From the NCBI GenBank assembly GCA_002709225.1, contig PAQH01000126.1:1-64000 (forward strand): a stretch of 64,000 nucleotides of DNA. Reading direction: 5' to 3'. Within the stretch, counting starts at the first letter, position 1. Every line of letters begins with the position of its first letter. This stretch comes from Planctomycetaceae bacterium (GTDB lineage Bacteria; Planctomycetota; Planctomycetia; Pirellulales; Pirellulaceae). Shown piece after piece: positions 48,279-58,187 of this stretch. The notes below the pieces were generated by a model, which was not told the origin of the DNA, searched no databases, and saw only the letters and a list, made by a program, of their open reading frames with translations. The translations under genes were made by a program, and so were the position numbers.

Positions 48279-49196
48279 ATGGGTTTTTTTGATCGAATAA
48301 AACGCGGATTGGAGAAAACCGCGACAGTCCTCAGTACGGATATTCGTGATCTCTTCAAAGCGGAAGGAAGGCTGGTCGATGATGCCTTCCTGGGTGAGAT
48401 ATTCGCCATTCTCGTGAAGACCGATATGGGTGGTGGGCCCGCGACGGAGATTCGTGATCAAATTCGCGCTGATTTTCGCGGCCGCGTGATCGAAATGTCC
48501 GAAGCGTTCGATGTGATCAAGACAAAGGTGAGCGAGTTGTTGGCACAGCCACCCCAACCGCTGCGGTTTGCCGAGAACGGGCCGACGGTGATCATGGTGG
48601 TCGGTGTGAACGGTTCCGGCAAGACAACTTCGATTGCCAAATTAGCGACGCTCTGCAAAAGCCAGGGTAAGCACGTTGTGTTGGGGGCGGCGGATACATT
48701 TCGGGCTGCTGCTGTTGAGCAGTTGACGGTTTGGTCACAACGAATCGGCGTCGATATTGTGACCGGCGCCGCGAACAGTGACCCCGCGAGTGTTGCCCAC
48801 CGAGCAGTTGCCAAGGCAGTCGAGGAAAATGCAGGCGTGTGCATCATTGATACAGCGGGGCGCCTGCAGACGCAGGTGAATTTGATGCGTGAGTTGGAGA
48901 AAATCCAGCGTGTCGTAGGGTCTCAGATTCCCGCAGCGCCGCATGAGGTATTGTTGGTCCTGGATGCCACCGCGGGACAAAACGGTGTCAGCCAGGCGCG
49001 GGGGTTCTCTGAGGCGGCGGGATGTACGGGGATTGTGCTCGCCAAACTGGACGGTACTGCCAAAGGAGGCGTGGTCATTCCCATCCGACAGCAGTTTGAC
49101 TTACCCGTTGTATTCGTTGGTGTAGGCGAGCAGCCAGATGATTTGGTGATCTTCGATGTCGAGCGGTTTGTCGACGCTTTGTTTGCGGAAGTCTAA
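48279..49196 (+). CDS. ftsY: Signal recognition particle receptor FtsY
   Basis: MGFFDRIKRGLEKT; VVGVNGSGKTTSIAKLA; AADTFRAAAVEQL; DTAGRLQTQVNLMREL; KLDGTAKGG. Confidence 0.95.
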   Translation: MGFFDRIKRGLEKTATVLSTDIRDLFKAEGRLVDDAFLGEIFAILVKTDMGGGPATEIRDQIRADFRGRVIEMSEAFDVIKTKVSELLAQPPQPLRFAENGPTVIMVVGVNGSGKTTSIAKLATLCKSQGKHVVLGAADTFRAAAVEQLTVWSQRIGVDIVTGAANSDPASVAHRAVAKAVEENAGVCIIDTAGRLQTQVNLMRELEKIQRVVGSQIPAAPHEVLLVLDATAGQNGVSQARGFSEAAGCTGIVLAKLDGTAKGGVVIPIRQQFDLPVVFVGVGEQPDDLVIFDVERFVDALFAEV

Positions 49197-49314
49197 GGTG
49201 TGGTCCGCTCGATCTGCGTCCAGTCCGCGCTACCCAGCGAGATGCGCGAGCGGACCTTTGGGCGTTCTCTGACCAACTGTGCGTCGCGTACCGAAGACTG
49301 CTACAATAAGTGCC

Positions 49315-49518
49315 ATGGCCCAGCAAGCGAAAAAACAGCGACGATCGCGTGTTCCCAGTAAGGGGGGAGCGGTGGCCGCCGAAGATTTACTGGAACGGAT
49401 CGACCAGCACTACCACCACTTGAATGCCGGATTAGACGCATTGGAGGCGCGGTTGAAAGCGAACCGCGACGTGGACGATATTGCTGTGTCGAAGTTGGTT
49501 CGACGCAAGCCGCGCTAG
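49315..49518 (+). CDS. Small hypothetical protein
   Basis: 67 aa, ATG at 49315; charged helical composition. Confidence 0.45.
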   Translation: MAQQAKKQRRSRVPSKGGAVAAEDLLERIDQHYHHLNAGLDALEARLKANRDVDDIAVSKLVRRKPR

Positions 49519-49532
49519 CACGCTGCTAGTCG

Positions 49533-51839
49533 TCAGGAGGTACCTTCCTCGGTGAGTTCAGGCTGTGGGCGTAGGGTCTGACGTTCCGTGGAATTGGTTA
49601 TTAAGGTTGCTCGCGGCAGGTGTCCCGGAGGTTCGATTGGGCCGGGCGTCCGTTTGTTCTTGCGTGTTTCCACGGTGAGCCGCAGCACGACAAACCACAA
49701 GAGCGTCACGGTAAGCAGCATTCCGAGCAATGCCAAGACGCCTTCACGTACGAGCTGATTTCCCAGCTGCCGGACGGGATCGATGGCACCACCCTCCTTC
49801 TCTTGCACCATGACAATCAGATCGGTCACTTGCCCCGCTGCCGAGGAACTTGTGTTCGATGCCGAAAGGCGGACACGCTCGATAGCGGCAATCCACGTCT
49901 CCTGTTGGTCGGGCGCCTGCTCTGCAGCGGAGAGTGGGTCGCGATACTGGTAATTCCAGTCTTGTGCGATTCGATTGAGTTGTTCGCGTGACACTTCAAA
50001 CTGGCGCGTATCCTGGATCGGCGCATCGGGGTCGTCGCTATTGCCAGTTTGTAGGGGGTGTTGCAAGATGACCCCTGCGTTGTCGCCGCGCCGGCCATCA
50101 ATTAGTACCGCAAAGCGGTCGAGTGGTTGTGTTTGGGTTTCGGTTTGTTGGGGCTGTTCTTGCCCGAGAAACTCAAAGCCGCCGATTCTCACGGTGAACA
50201 CGAGGACACCTGTAAATTTGCCGCTACCATCGGGATGCTCAAAAATGGGCGTCGAGATACCAATTTTCCAAGTCCTTGTCGTCGTGCTCTGGAAAGCAGC
50301 CGACAGGTGAGACCTTTCAATGTGAGAGACCTCAGGGGGCCGGATTTGTTTATCAGACAGGTCGTTTGGGCCTCCGTGAAAATAGGTGCGGTAGGCGAAG
50401 TTCTTGCCCACGGATTGCGAGCGAATGGCAGGATTATCGTAGGCAACCGCCACGATGGTGCCGGCCGCATCGAGGGCAAAGAGACTTGCGAATCGAGGTT
50501 GTAGTCCTTTTTCTTGATCCGATCGCAGGTAGAACTGCAGTCGCTGGTTCAAATACTCGCGTAGCTGCAGTCTGTCGACGTTCTCGGAAAAGGCAGAACG
50601 AAGTGTGGCGAAAGCTGTTGCGTCGGGTTGCAGCGTAGCGATTTGCTTGAGGGACTCTGAGCGTCGCACTTTGTGGAACCGCTCATGAAATGTGGGTTCA
50701 CCGGCCTCTTGTGTTGCGATCTCAAAATACCGCTTGATTTCATCTTCAAGGCGTCTGGCAATGTGGAAAGCTGCGAACCTATTGCTTTCGTACGCCCGCC
50801 GCCTGATTGCGTCGGTTGATTGGTCGGTTGCCTGTTGATAGCCACGCCAGGCAAAGATGGTCATCAAGCACAGGAGGACCAGGGGGCCGACGACGCCCAG
50901 TACCATCAGTGGACGCCGCAACCGCGTACGAGATCGAACACGCAGAGCATCGAGGATCTGCTCGATTGTTGCGTAGCGGTCGTTGGGGTCGTGGGCCAGG
51001 CACCGTTGCACGATCTCTGCCAACGGCCGGTCGAGCATCCCGCGGAGTGCGAGGTCGGCGCTGATCGGTGGTGAGGATTTCAGTAACGCTTGATATTGCT
51101 CCAACCGTTGCGGAAGATCCCCCGAGGCGTCGATGGCATCGACTACCTCGTCATTGCGATAGGGTGGCTTACCAGTGAGCATGGTATACAGCAGCGCGCC
51201 CAACGCGTAGACGTCCCAGCCGGGGTTGGGGTTTGCCGCCAGGCTGGCCTGTTCGGGAGCCATGAAAAACAGTGTGCCCAATGCCGGGGATTGTTCTGAG
51301 GAAAGGCGTGACTGTCCAAAGTCGGCGAGCCGCGGTTTGTGATCTTCGTCGAGAAGAATGTTGGCCGGCTTAATATCACAATGCAGGACTCCCTTCCCAT
51401 GGGCGTGCTGTAAACCCACCGCAATTTCACGAAACAGCTCAACCGCTTCGCTGACCGATAGTGGACCACTCTTCTGGAGATAGTCGTCCAAGGAGCCGTT
51501 TTCCACGTACTCCATCACATAGTAGGGCGGGTTGGCATTCCAGCCGACATCCAGTAGCTGGACGACGTAGCGGTCGGCAGCCAGAAAAACCAGTTTTTCT
51601 GTTTCTCGATCCAACAGTGACCAGTCCAGGCCACTCTGGTGCAGGTAGAACTTGATCGCTACTTTACGGCGGGTGGTGGTATCGACGCCAATCCAGACTT
51701 CACCGTAGGCACCGCTTCCGAGGAAGTGTTGTAGTTCATAGCCCGGGACCTCGGCCGGAGGCCTGGCGCGGCGCAGGCTCAAGTCCTTCGTGCGCTCAAG
51801 GTCTTTGCTGGATTGCTGCTCTGTCCGATCGCCGACCAT
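49533..51839 (-). CDS. Ser/Thr protein kinase with extracytoplasmic Cache-like sensor region
   Basis: LGSGAYGEVWIGVD; HCDIKPANILLD; DFGQSR; TM (LMVLGVVGPLVLLCLMTIFAW), sensor region, then second TM near C-terminus. Confidence 0.88.
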   Translation of the reverse strand: MVGDRTEQQSSKDLERTKDLSLRRARPPAEVPGYELQHFLGSGAYGEVWIGVDTTTRRKVAIKFYLHQSGLDWSLLDRETEKLVFLAADRYVVQLLDVGWNANPPYYVMEYVENGSLDDYLQKSGPLSVSEAVELFREIAVGLQHAHGKGVLHCDIKPANILLDEDHKPRLADFGQSRLSSEQSPALGTLFFMAPEQASLAANPNPGWDVYALGALLYTMLTGKPPYRNDEVVDAIDASGDLPQRLEQYQALLKSSPPISADLALRGMLDRPLAEIVQRCLAHDPNDRYATIEQILDALRVRSRTRLRRPLMVLGVVGPLVLLCLMTIFAWRGYQQATDQSTDAIRRRAYESNRFAAFHIARRLEDEIKRYFEIATQEAGEPTFHERFHKVRRSESLKQIATLQPDATAFATLRSAFSENVDRLQLREYLNQRLQFYLRSDQEKGLQPRFASLFALDAAGTIVAVAYDNPAIRSQSVGKNFAYRTYFHGGPNDLSDKQIRPPEVSHIERSHLSAAFQSTTTRTWKIGISTPIFEHPDGSGKFTGVLVFTVRIGGFEFLGQEQPQQTETQTQPLDRFAVLIDGRRGDNAGVILQHPLQTGNSDDPDAPIQDTRQFEVSREQLNRIAQDWNYQYRDPLSAAEQAPDQQETWIAAIERVRLSASNTSSSAAGQVTDLIVMVQEKEGGAIDPVRQLGNQLVREGVLALLGMLLTVTLLWFVVLRLTVETRKNKRTPGPIEPPGHLPRATLITNSTERQTLRPQPELTEEGTS

Positions 51840-51950
51840 ACCGGGTATCGTAACACATCGAGTCTGAAGTGTGGGGCCAGACGTGTGGAGTGCCCCGTGG
51901 GGCCGCCGGGGCACCACGGCCGGAAGCACCTCTTGTCTGCCCTGACAGGA

Positions 51951-53201
51951 TCAGAGTGCGCGGCGGTAGCGTTTGGGCGGACGTCGCAGCATTTCCGCGG
52001 GTGGCTCACGTTTCGGTTGAGCACTGGCGGTGGATTCGGCGGGGGCCGCCATTCCAGTGATTCCCTCGATGTCATCTCGGACCAGTTCGCGGTTGATCCG
52101 CTGTTCAATCTTTGTCAGTTCTGAGCCCTCGTCCGGGGAGACGAACGTGAAAGCGACACCTTCTCGTCCCATCCGGCCGGTACGACCTACGCGATGGACA
52201 TAGTCATCACTAAACTGGGGAGTGTCGTAATTTACGATGTGAGAAATATTGCTGACGTCGATTCCCCGACCGACGACGTCAGTTGCGATCAGGTATGTCA
52301 GCTTACCGGATCGGAAAGCACCCATCACACGATCTCGCGCGCCCTGCGCCAGGTCGCCATGAATGCAACCCAGGTTGTCGAATTGTTTGTTGAGTCTCTG
52401 AAAGATCCGCTCAGTTCCTCGCTTGGTGCGGCAGAAGACAATTGCTTGCTGAGGTTGCTCACGTTTCAGTAACTCGACGAGCAGTTCAAATTTGCGGTCG
52501 TTTTCAACCGTAAAATAATACTGATCGATGGTCTCGACGGTGATTTCTTTAGGGCAAAAGTTGAGCGTCTCGGGTTCATACATGTAGCGTTTGGCAAGAC
52601 GCAGAATAGGCGGTGGAAGCGTGGCACTGAACAACATCGTCTGGCGGTCTTCAGGACACCGGCGGAGAATCTTCTCGATGTCAGGGCGAAAGCCGATGTC
52701 GAGCATGCGGTCGGCTTCGTCGAGTACGACGCACCAGAGGTCTTTGAGCACCAGTGAGCCACGCTGTATGTGGTCAATGACCCGCCCCGGTGTGCCGACT
52801 ACGATTTCGACGCCACGCCGGAGTTTCTCGATTTGCCCACGGATGGGTTTGCCACCGTAAACTGCCAGCGAGCGTGCTTGTGTGCCGTGCGACAGTTTGC
52901 GAATTTCCTGGTCCACCTGGACGGCCAGCTCTCGTGTCGGACAGAGAATCAGGGCTTGCGGATGAGCGGTTTCACCGGGAGGATCTAGCAGGTCGATGAT
53001 CGGGATCGCGAAGGCCGCTGTTTTCCCGGTGCCCGTTTGAGCTTGCCCGATCACATCGTAACCGTCGATGGCTCGGGGAATCAGACCACCTTGAATCGGG
53101 GTGGGGGCGTTGTAACCTGCCTTGACGAGGGCCTCACGCATAGGTTGCGAAAGGTCCATTTCTTCAAAACTGGCGTTCGGTTCTACGGTTTCTTTTGCCA
53201 A
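51951..53201 (-). CDS. DEAD-box RNA helicase
   Basis: AQTGTGKTAAFAIP; PTRELAVQ; LDEADRMLD; FSATLP; HRVGRTGRMGREG. Confidence 0.95.
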   Translation of the reverse strand: MAKETVEPNASFEEMDLSQPMREALVKAGYNAPTPIQGGLIPRAIDGYDVIGQAQTGTGKTAAFAIPIIDLLDPPGETAHPQALILCPTRELAVQVDQEIRKLSHGTQARSLAVYGGKPIRGQIEKLRRGVEIVVGTPGRVIDHIQRGSLVLKDLWCVVLDEADRMLDIGFRPDIEKILRRCPEDRQTMLFSATLPPPILRLAKRYMYEPETLNFCPKEITVETIDQYYFTVENDRKFELLVELLKREQPQQAIVFCRTKRGTERIFQRLNKQFDNLGCIHGDLAQGARDRVMGAFRSGKLTYLIATDVVGRGIDVSNISHIVNYDTPQFSDDYVHRVGRTGRMGREGVAFTFVSPDEGSELTKIEQRINRELVRDDIEGITGMAAPAESTASAQPKREPPAEMLRRPPKRYRRAL

Positions 53202-53596
53202 TTCCTAGATTGCTCCGACTGTGGTGTGGTGCTCGAAAGTTAGCACTCGAACTGGAGGTGGTCAACGGCCGATTTTCATAGTCCGGCAGTGGCTTAAGGG
53301 CAGGAGCGGTCGCTGATAACTTGCAGATCAGTGTGACGCCAGCCCGGGCGGTAGGCGCCAGCGCCTCCGTGAAGCAAGTTCGCATCGGCTGTGGCTCGGA
53401 CTTGGCGTCGATTCGCAAGTAATTGTTATGAAAAGACTTGTGGAAATCGTGCTGGACCTCTGCGTCATGGCGGAAGCGGTGGTGGCAAAGTGTGTTCCCT
53501 GGCATTTCGGTAGGGGTCGGACAGGCTTGGCGTGCTATTCAGCTGCGTTCACCACCCGCATAATTCGGGAATTCGAGTTTCAGGAGAGGAGCAGCA

Positions 53597-54631
53597 ATGC
53601 GAGCGTTTATATGGATATTTCTGGTTGTGCACCTGATTGGCGTTGCTGTCGGCAGGGTGCCGGGACAAGAACCGGAGACGATTCTGGAGAATCCGTTGCG
53701 TGGTGCAATCGATTTTCATGTGCATTCAGGGCCGGACAGCTTTACCCGCAGTATGACCGATCTGGAAGTGGCTCGCTTGGCGCGAGATCGAGGCATGCGT
53801 GCACTGGTACTGAAAAATCATTTTACGATGACAGCGGATCGTGCTTGGTTGGCGGAACGCTTGAGCGGAATGCGGTGTTTCGGCGGTATTGTTCTCAATC
53901 GCAGTGTGGGGGGAGTCAATCTGGAAGCCGTACGAAGGATGGTGACCTTTACCGGAAATCGTGGGCGAGTGGTCTGGCTGCCAACGTTTGATGCGGAAAA
54001 CCACGTGCGGCGTTTTCAACAGGACCGGCCGTTTGTGTCCGTTGTGGAACAAGGAGAGCCGGTCGCCGCGGTGCGCAGCTTGTTCAAGTTGATCGAGCAG
54101 CACCAGCTCGTACTGGAAACGGGTCACTCGTCGGCCTCGGAGTGCCTGATCTTGATACGAGCCGCCCGCGCTGCGGGCGTAGAGAAAATCCTGGTGACCC
54201 ATGCAATGGCTGACCCGGTTACGATGTCGATCGAGCAAATGCGTCAGGCGGCAGCCCTCGGCGCGAAACTGGAATGCGTCTGGCTGACCAACCTGCAGGG
54301 GCCTCGTTCCCATTTGGCGAGCATGCGCCACTGGAAGCACGTTCCCACACAGGTCTATGCGGAGGCCATTGCGGAAGTGGGGGCAGAGCATTTTGTGCTG
54401 GCGTCGGATCTTGGGCAGTACCTGAATCCTGTCCACACCGATGGACTCAAAGCTTTCGTGATCGGTTTGCGAAAAGCCGGGATCGATCAGGGCCAGATTG
54501 ATCGCATGGTGAAACAGAACCCGGCGGAATTATTGGGGTTGTCCAAGGTCCGTGGTGGGGTTGCCAACGGAAAGGCCGGTCGGCAGCCTGCGGACACGCC
54601 AGACGCTCGTTCGCGCCGACGATCAATGTGA
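53597..54631 (+). CDS. Secreted DUF6282/amidohydrolase-like protein
   Basis: Signal peptide; AIDFHVHSGPDSFTRSMTDLEVARLARDRGMRALVLKNHF. Confidence 0.75.
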   Translation: MRAFIWIFLVVHLIGVAVGRVPGQEPETILENPLRGAIDFHVHSGPDSFTRSMTDLEVARLARDRGMRALVLKNHFTMTADRAWLAERLSGMRCFGGIVLNRSVGGVNLEAVRRMVTFTGNRGRVVWLPTFDAENHVRRFQQDRPFVSVVEQGEPVAAVRSLFKLIEQHQLVLETGHSSASECLILIRAARAAGVEKILVTHAMADPVTMSIEQMRQAAALGAKLECVWLTNLQGPRSHLASMRHWKHVPTQVYAEAIAEVGAEHFVLASDLGQYLNPVHTDGLKAFVIGLRKAGIDQGQIDRMVKQNPAELLGLSKVRGGVANGKAGRQPADTPDARSRRRSM

Positions 54632-54789
54632 GCTGCCGGTGAACCCTTGTGCGTTGACTTGATCGGACAGCAGCTCCTCGGGGAATTGGCGTGGCGCGCA
54701 CAATGCGATAGAGATAGGAGTCTGGGAGCGTCCGCTGGTTTCGTGGCGGCGGTTGGTGCGTGTCTCTTTTGTGTAAACAGGATGGCTCG

Positions 54790-55770
54790 ATGCGAATTGT
54801 GCTTTGCTACCCGGTGGAAGAAAAACACCGACAACAGATCGCGGCCGCGGCGCCGGAGGCTGAAATCTGTGACGCCGGCCAGCAGCGGATCGCGGAAGAA
54901 ATCTTACAGGCTGATGTTTTCATTGGTCACGCCAAAGTACCCGTTCCCTGGGACCAGGTGGTTGCCCAGGGGCGCCTCAAGTGGATCCAGTCTTCAGCGG
55001 CTGGAATGGACCATTGCCTGGTGCCCTCGGTAATCGATTCCGAGATCCCGGTGACCAGCGCTTCTGGACTATTTGCCGATCAGGTTGCCGAACAGGCATT
55101 GGCGTTGTTGCTTGGACTATTACGCAGTCTGCCGGTTTTTTTTCGGGCCCAGCAGCAGCGTGAGTTCATTCGCAGACCCACCGCGGACTTACATGGCAAG
55201 ACGATCGGGATTGTTGGTTTTGGTGGTAACGGGCGCCGAATCGCAGAAGTCTTGGCACCGTTTCGGACACGCATCCTGGCTACTGACCTGTTCCCCGTGG
55301 ACCGGCCATCCTGGGTGGAGCATTTATGGCCTGCGGACCGACTAACGGCATTACTGGGCAGCAGCGACGCGGTGATTCTCTGTTTGCCCCTCAACGCGTC
55401 GACGAGTGGTTTGATCGATCGAGAGCACTTGGCCAGGATGCGCAGTAGCAGTCTGCTGATCAACGTGGCGCGAGGTCCGGTGATTGAGGAAAGCGCTCTA
55501 ACGGAAGCCCTGCAAGCTGGCGTGTTGGCAGGTGCGGGACTCGATGTGACCGAGGTCGAGCCGTTACCTGAGGAAAGCGCGCTCTGGAATTTGCCAAACG
55601 TCATCATTACGCCGCACGTGGGAGCCCAGTCCGCGCACCGGGTTGATACGACTACCGATTTTGCCTGTGAGAATCTCCGGCGTTTTCTGGAGGGTCGTCC
55701 ACTGCGCAACCTGGTTGACAAGCGACTGGGGTTTCCGGTTCCCGTTGGCTGTGATGTGCCGGAGTGTTAG
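54790..55770 (+). CDS. D-2-hydroxyacid dehydrogenase
   Basis: LHGKTIGIVGFGGNGRRIAEVL; LLINVARGPVIEESALTEAL; LWNLPNVIITPHVGAQSA. Confidence 0.9.
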   Translation: MRIVLCYPVEEKHRQQIAAAAPEAEICDAGQQRIAEEILQADVFIGHAKVPVPWDQVVAQGRLKWIQSSAAGMDHCLVPSVIDSEIPVTSASGLFADQVAEQALALLLGLLRSLPVFFRAQQQREFIRRPTADLHGKTIGIVGFGGNGRRIAEVLAPFRTRILATDLFPVDRPSWVEHLWPADRLTALLGSSDAVILCLPLNASTSGLIDREHLARMRSSSLLINVARGPVIEESALTEALQAGVLAGAGLDVTEVEPLPEESALWNLPNVIITPHVGAQSAHRVDTTTDFACENLRRFLEGRPLRNLVDKRLGFPVPVGCDVPEC

Positions 55771-56105
55771 CGGATATTGGACCGGGGCTTCACGATGTTG
55801 CACACGACTTTCTGCATCGGCCGTGGATGTGGCCTGCTAACGGAACCTGATGAGGGGGCCTGTCGAACGGCGAGCGGGTTCTGGAGTGGTGGGCAGCTAA
55901 GGTTACGCTAATCACACTAGACTCGTGCTCGCCAGCACCGCTACACTAGGTGACCGCCGCTTTAGGTGGTCGGTGTCATGCGGGCTGCGAGACGAGTTGA
56001 GAGAGTGCGCAGGACAGTAGCTTTGACCGATGGACACGCTGCGTAACGCACGTCGAGAGGGACGTGCGCCGGGGCGTCCGCCCCGAGACCTCTTTGTTAT
56101 TTGCC

Positions 56106-57230
56106 ATGCTGACGACGACGCGGACCAATCCCAACGCAACCGAGAATGCCGAAGGGGTTGCCGTAGACCGGCGACTGAACAAACTTGTTCCGCGTTTTGA
56201 GTCCATTGTCAATAGTCAACGTCTCAACTGGACCTGCTACCATCGATTCAATCGACGTCTGGGGTCGGGTGGGCAAGGAGTCGTATTTCTATCCGAACGC
56301 CGCGGCGCAGATCGCTTTGCATTGCCTGTGGCGTTGAAGATTTTCTCTCCCGAACGCTATGCGACAGCTGCCCTCTACCACGCCGCTATGGAGCGGATGG
56401 CTCATGTGGCTTGCTGTGTGGCACGTATCCAGCAGGACAATTTATTAGACGTCCACAATTTTGTGGACCGTGATTCACTGCGCATCATGGTGATGGAGTG
56501 GGTCGAGGGATATGACCTTTATCGCCTCCAGCTTCCCTGGATGCTGAGCTGTGTCGAGGGGCGTGTGAGCACCCGCCGCTGGGAATATCTTAACCGTGTT
56601 GTTGTGACACGCGGTCCTGAACAGTCGCTGTTTCGGCCTGGGGTGGCGGTGGCGGTGGTCCGTGATTGTCTGGCAGCCCTCTCCGCCTTGCATTGCGAGG
56701 GTATTGTCCATGGGGACATCAAGCCGTCGAATATCATGCTCAAGTGCACGGGCGCCGCGAAGATTATTGACATCGGCTCCGCCTTTGAGCTGGACGACCC
56801 ACCTGCCTGCCGCACGTGTACTCCCGCGTATGCCGCGCCGGAAGTCCTGGAAGGTGACGTACCCACACCGCTCAGCGATCTGGCGTCACTCGGTTACGTG
56901 CTGATCGAGCTCCTGGGAGGGCGGCGGTTGTTCAAAGCAGCGCAGACACGCCAAGAACTGCTGGCGGCAAAACGTGAATTGCCCACACGGCTCCATGAAA
57001 TGGTTCCGCGTGAAGTGGCTGTCAACGAACTGTTGATGAAATTTTGTCGTGGCCTGATCGCGGCGGACCCCTACCGCCGGTTTCCCAGTGCGGAGGCTGC
57101 AGAGCTGGTGGAATCCGGCGCGGCGGATTTCCATCGACAGCTAATTCACGGAAATCTGGCCAGCGAGTACGACAGCGAGATTCGCAAGTGGCTGGAAGAA
57201 TTGCGGGATCTGGACACACAATTGTGCTAG
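56106..57230 (+). CDS. Ser/Thr protein kinase-like protein
   Basis: RLGSGGQGVVFLSERRGADRFALPVALKIF; IVHGDIKPSNIML; KIIDIGSAFE; AYAAPEVL. Confidence 0.85.
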   Translation: MLTTTRTNPNATENAEGVAVDRRLNKLVPRFESIVNSQRLNWTCYHRFNRRLGSGGQGVVFLSERRGADRFALPVALKIFSPERYATAALYHAAMERMAHVACCVARIQQDNLLDVHNFVDRDSLRIMVMEWVEGYDLYRLQLPWMLSCVEGRVSTRRWEYLNRVVVTRGPEQSLFRPGVAVAVVRDCLAALSALHCEGIVHGDIKPSNIMLKCTGAAKIIDIGSAFELDDPPACRTCTPAYAAPEVLEGDVPTPLSDLASLGYVLIELLGGRRLFKAAQTRQELLAAKRELPTRLHEMVPREVAVNELLMKFCRGLIAADPYRRFPSAEAAELVESGAADFHRQLIHGNLASEYDSEIRKWLEELRDLDTQLC

Positions 57231-57260
57231 CCCCGACGCTGTCGGGATCAGCGTCGGGGC
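57230..57260 (+). terminator. Strong hairpin directly after the kinase stop codon
   Basis: GCCCCGACGCTG-TCGGGAT-CAGCGTCGGGGC perfect 12-bp stem; no T-tract. Confidence 0.55.
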
Positions 57261-57311
57261 GGGTAACCGGTTTTCGCTGAACCAGGCTTCGGTTAGACTC
57301 TCCATTTCGAC

Positions 57312-57400
<89 letters not shown>

Positions 57401-57429
57401 TCGATCGGAAAATGTACCTAGGTACACCG

Positions 57430-57460
57430 GGTCACACTCGCGGCGGGTGTGGCCTTTTTT
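57430..57460 (+). terminator. Rho-independent terminator downstream of tRNA-Lys
   Basis: GGTCACAC-TCGCGGCGG-GTGTGGCC followed by TTTTTT. Confidence 0.8.
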
Positions 57461-58187
57461 GTACCCAGAGGTCCGCTTTGCATCTATTCGGCGAACCCCG
57501 CGGCCTCACACCGGCCCACGATTGAAGAAGTGAGTCGGTAGCACTTGGCCGCCCGTGTTGGTCACGGGACCAGCTCTGCTGGGGTTGTGAGCGATGTGCG
57601 TTAGTCACGCCACAAGCGATGAGAACGTCGGTAAAATAACGCTTGCGAGAATAGGGAATCCCAACCCGACACGGCGAGGCACCCGACTCGTCTTCCCGTC
57701 TTTCTGCGACTCGGGACCCCACCGTCGGGATGACCCGATGCCTGATACTGCAGGTACTGCCAGGATGGGATCGTCGCGGTGAGCTCAGATCACCCGGTCC
57801 GCCGGCGTTCTGGTTGCTGTCCCCCTGCGCGGTGTTCCACACCAACGTTCCACATTGCGCTGTGCCACAACGCAACGCCGTGCAAGCGGCCCACTGCTGG
57901 ACTGCGGTGACAGCGGGTAACGTCAACAGCAGCGGCAGCGGGCCGCGCGCTGGATGGCCCTGTCGAGATTCCAATCGAATCGCACAAACTGGTCTGGTGG
58001 GCGGCGCGCCGCCAGGTCCGGCGGAACGGCCCCGGAAAACGGTCGGACAACACGTAAACCGGCGTGGCCTGTTCGAAACACGTTGCAACCTGCCGACAGC
58101 CCTGGTAGGGTGGTAACTATTGATAGGGTAGTCGTTTAGGTGGAATAGTGGCCGCCGCATTGTCCCCTCGGATCAGGAGCTCGGATC

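Noticed and set aside
57432-58160. 242-aa minus-strand ORF in the island
   Set aside because: Composition (Arg/Pro/Ser/Cys-rich, no motif) typical of a spurious GC-rich ORF; no integrase signature such as R..HxxR..Y recognised.
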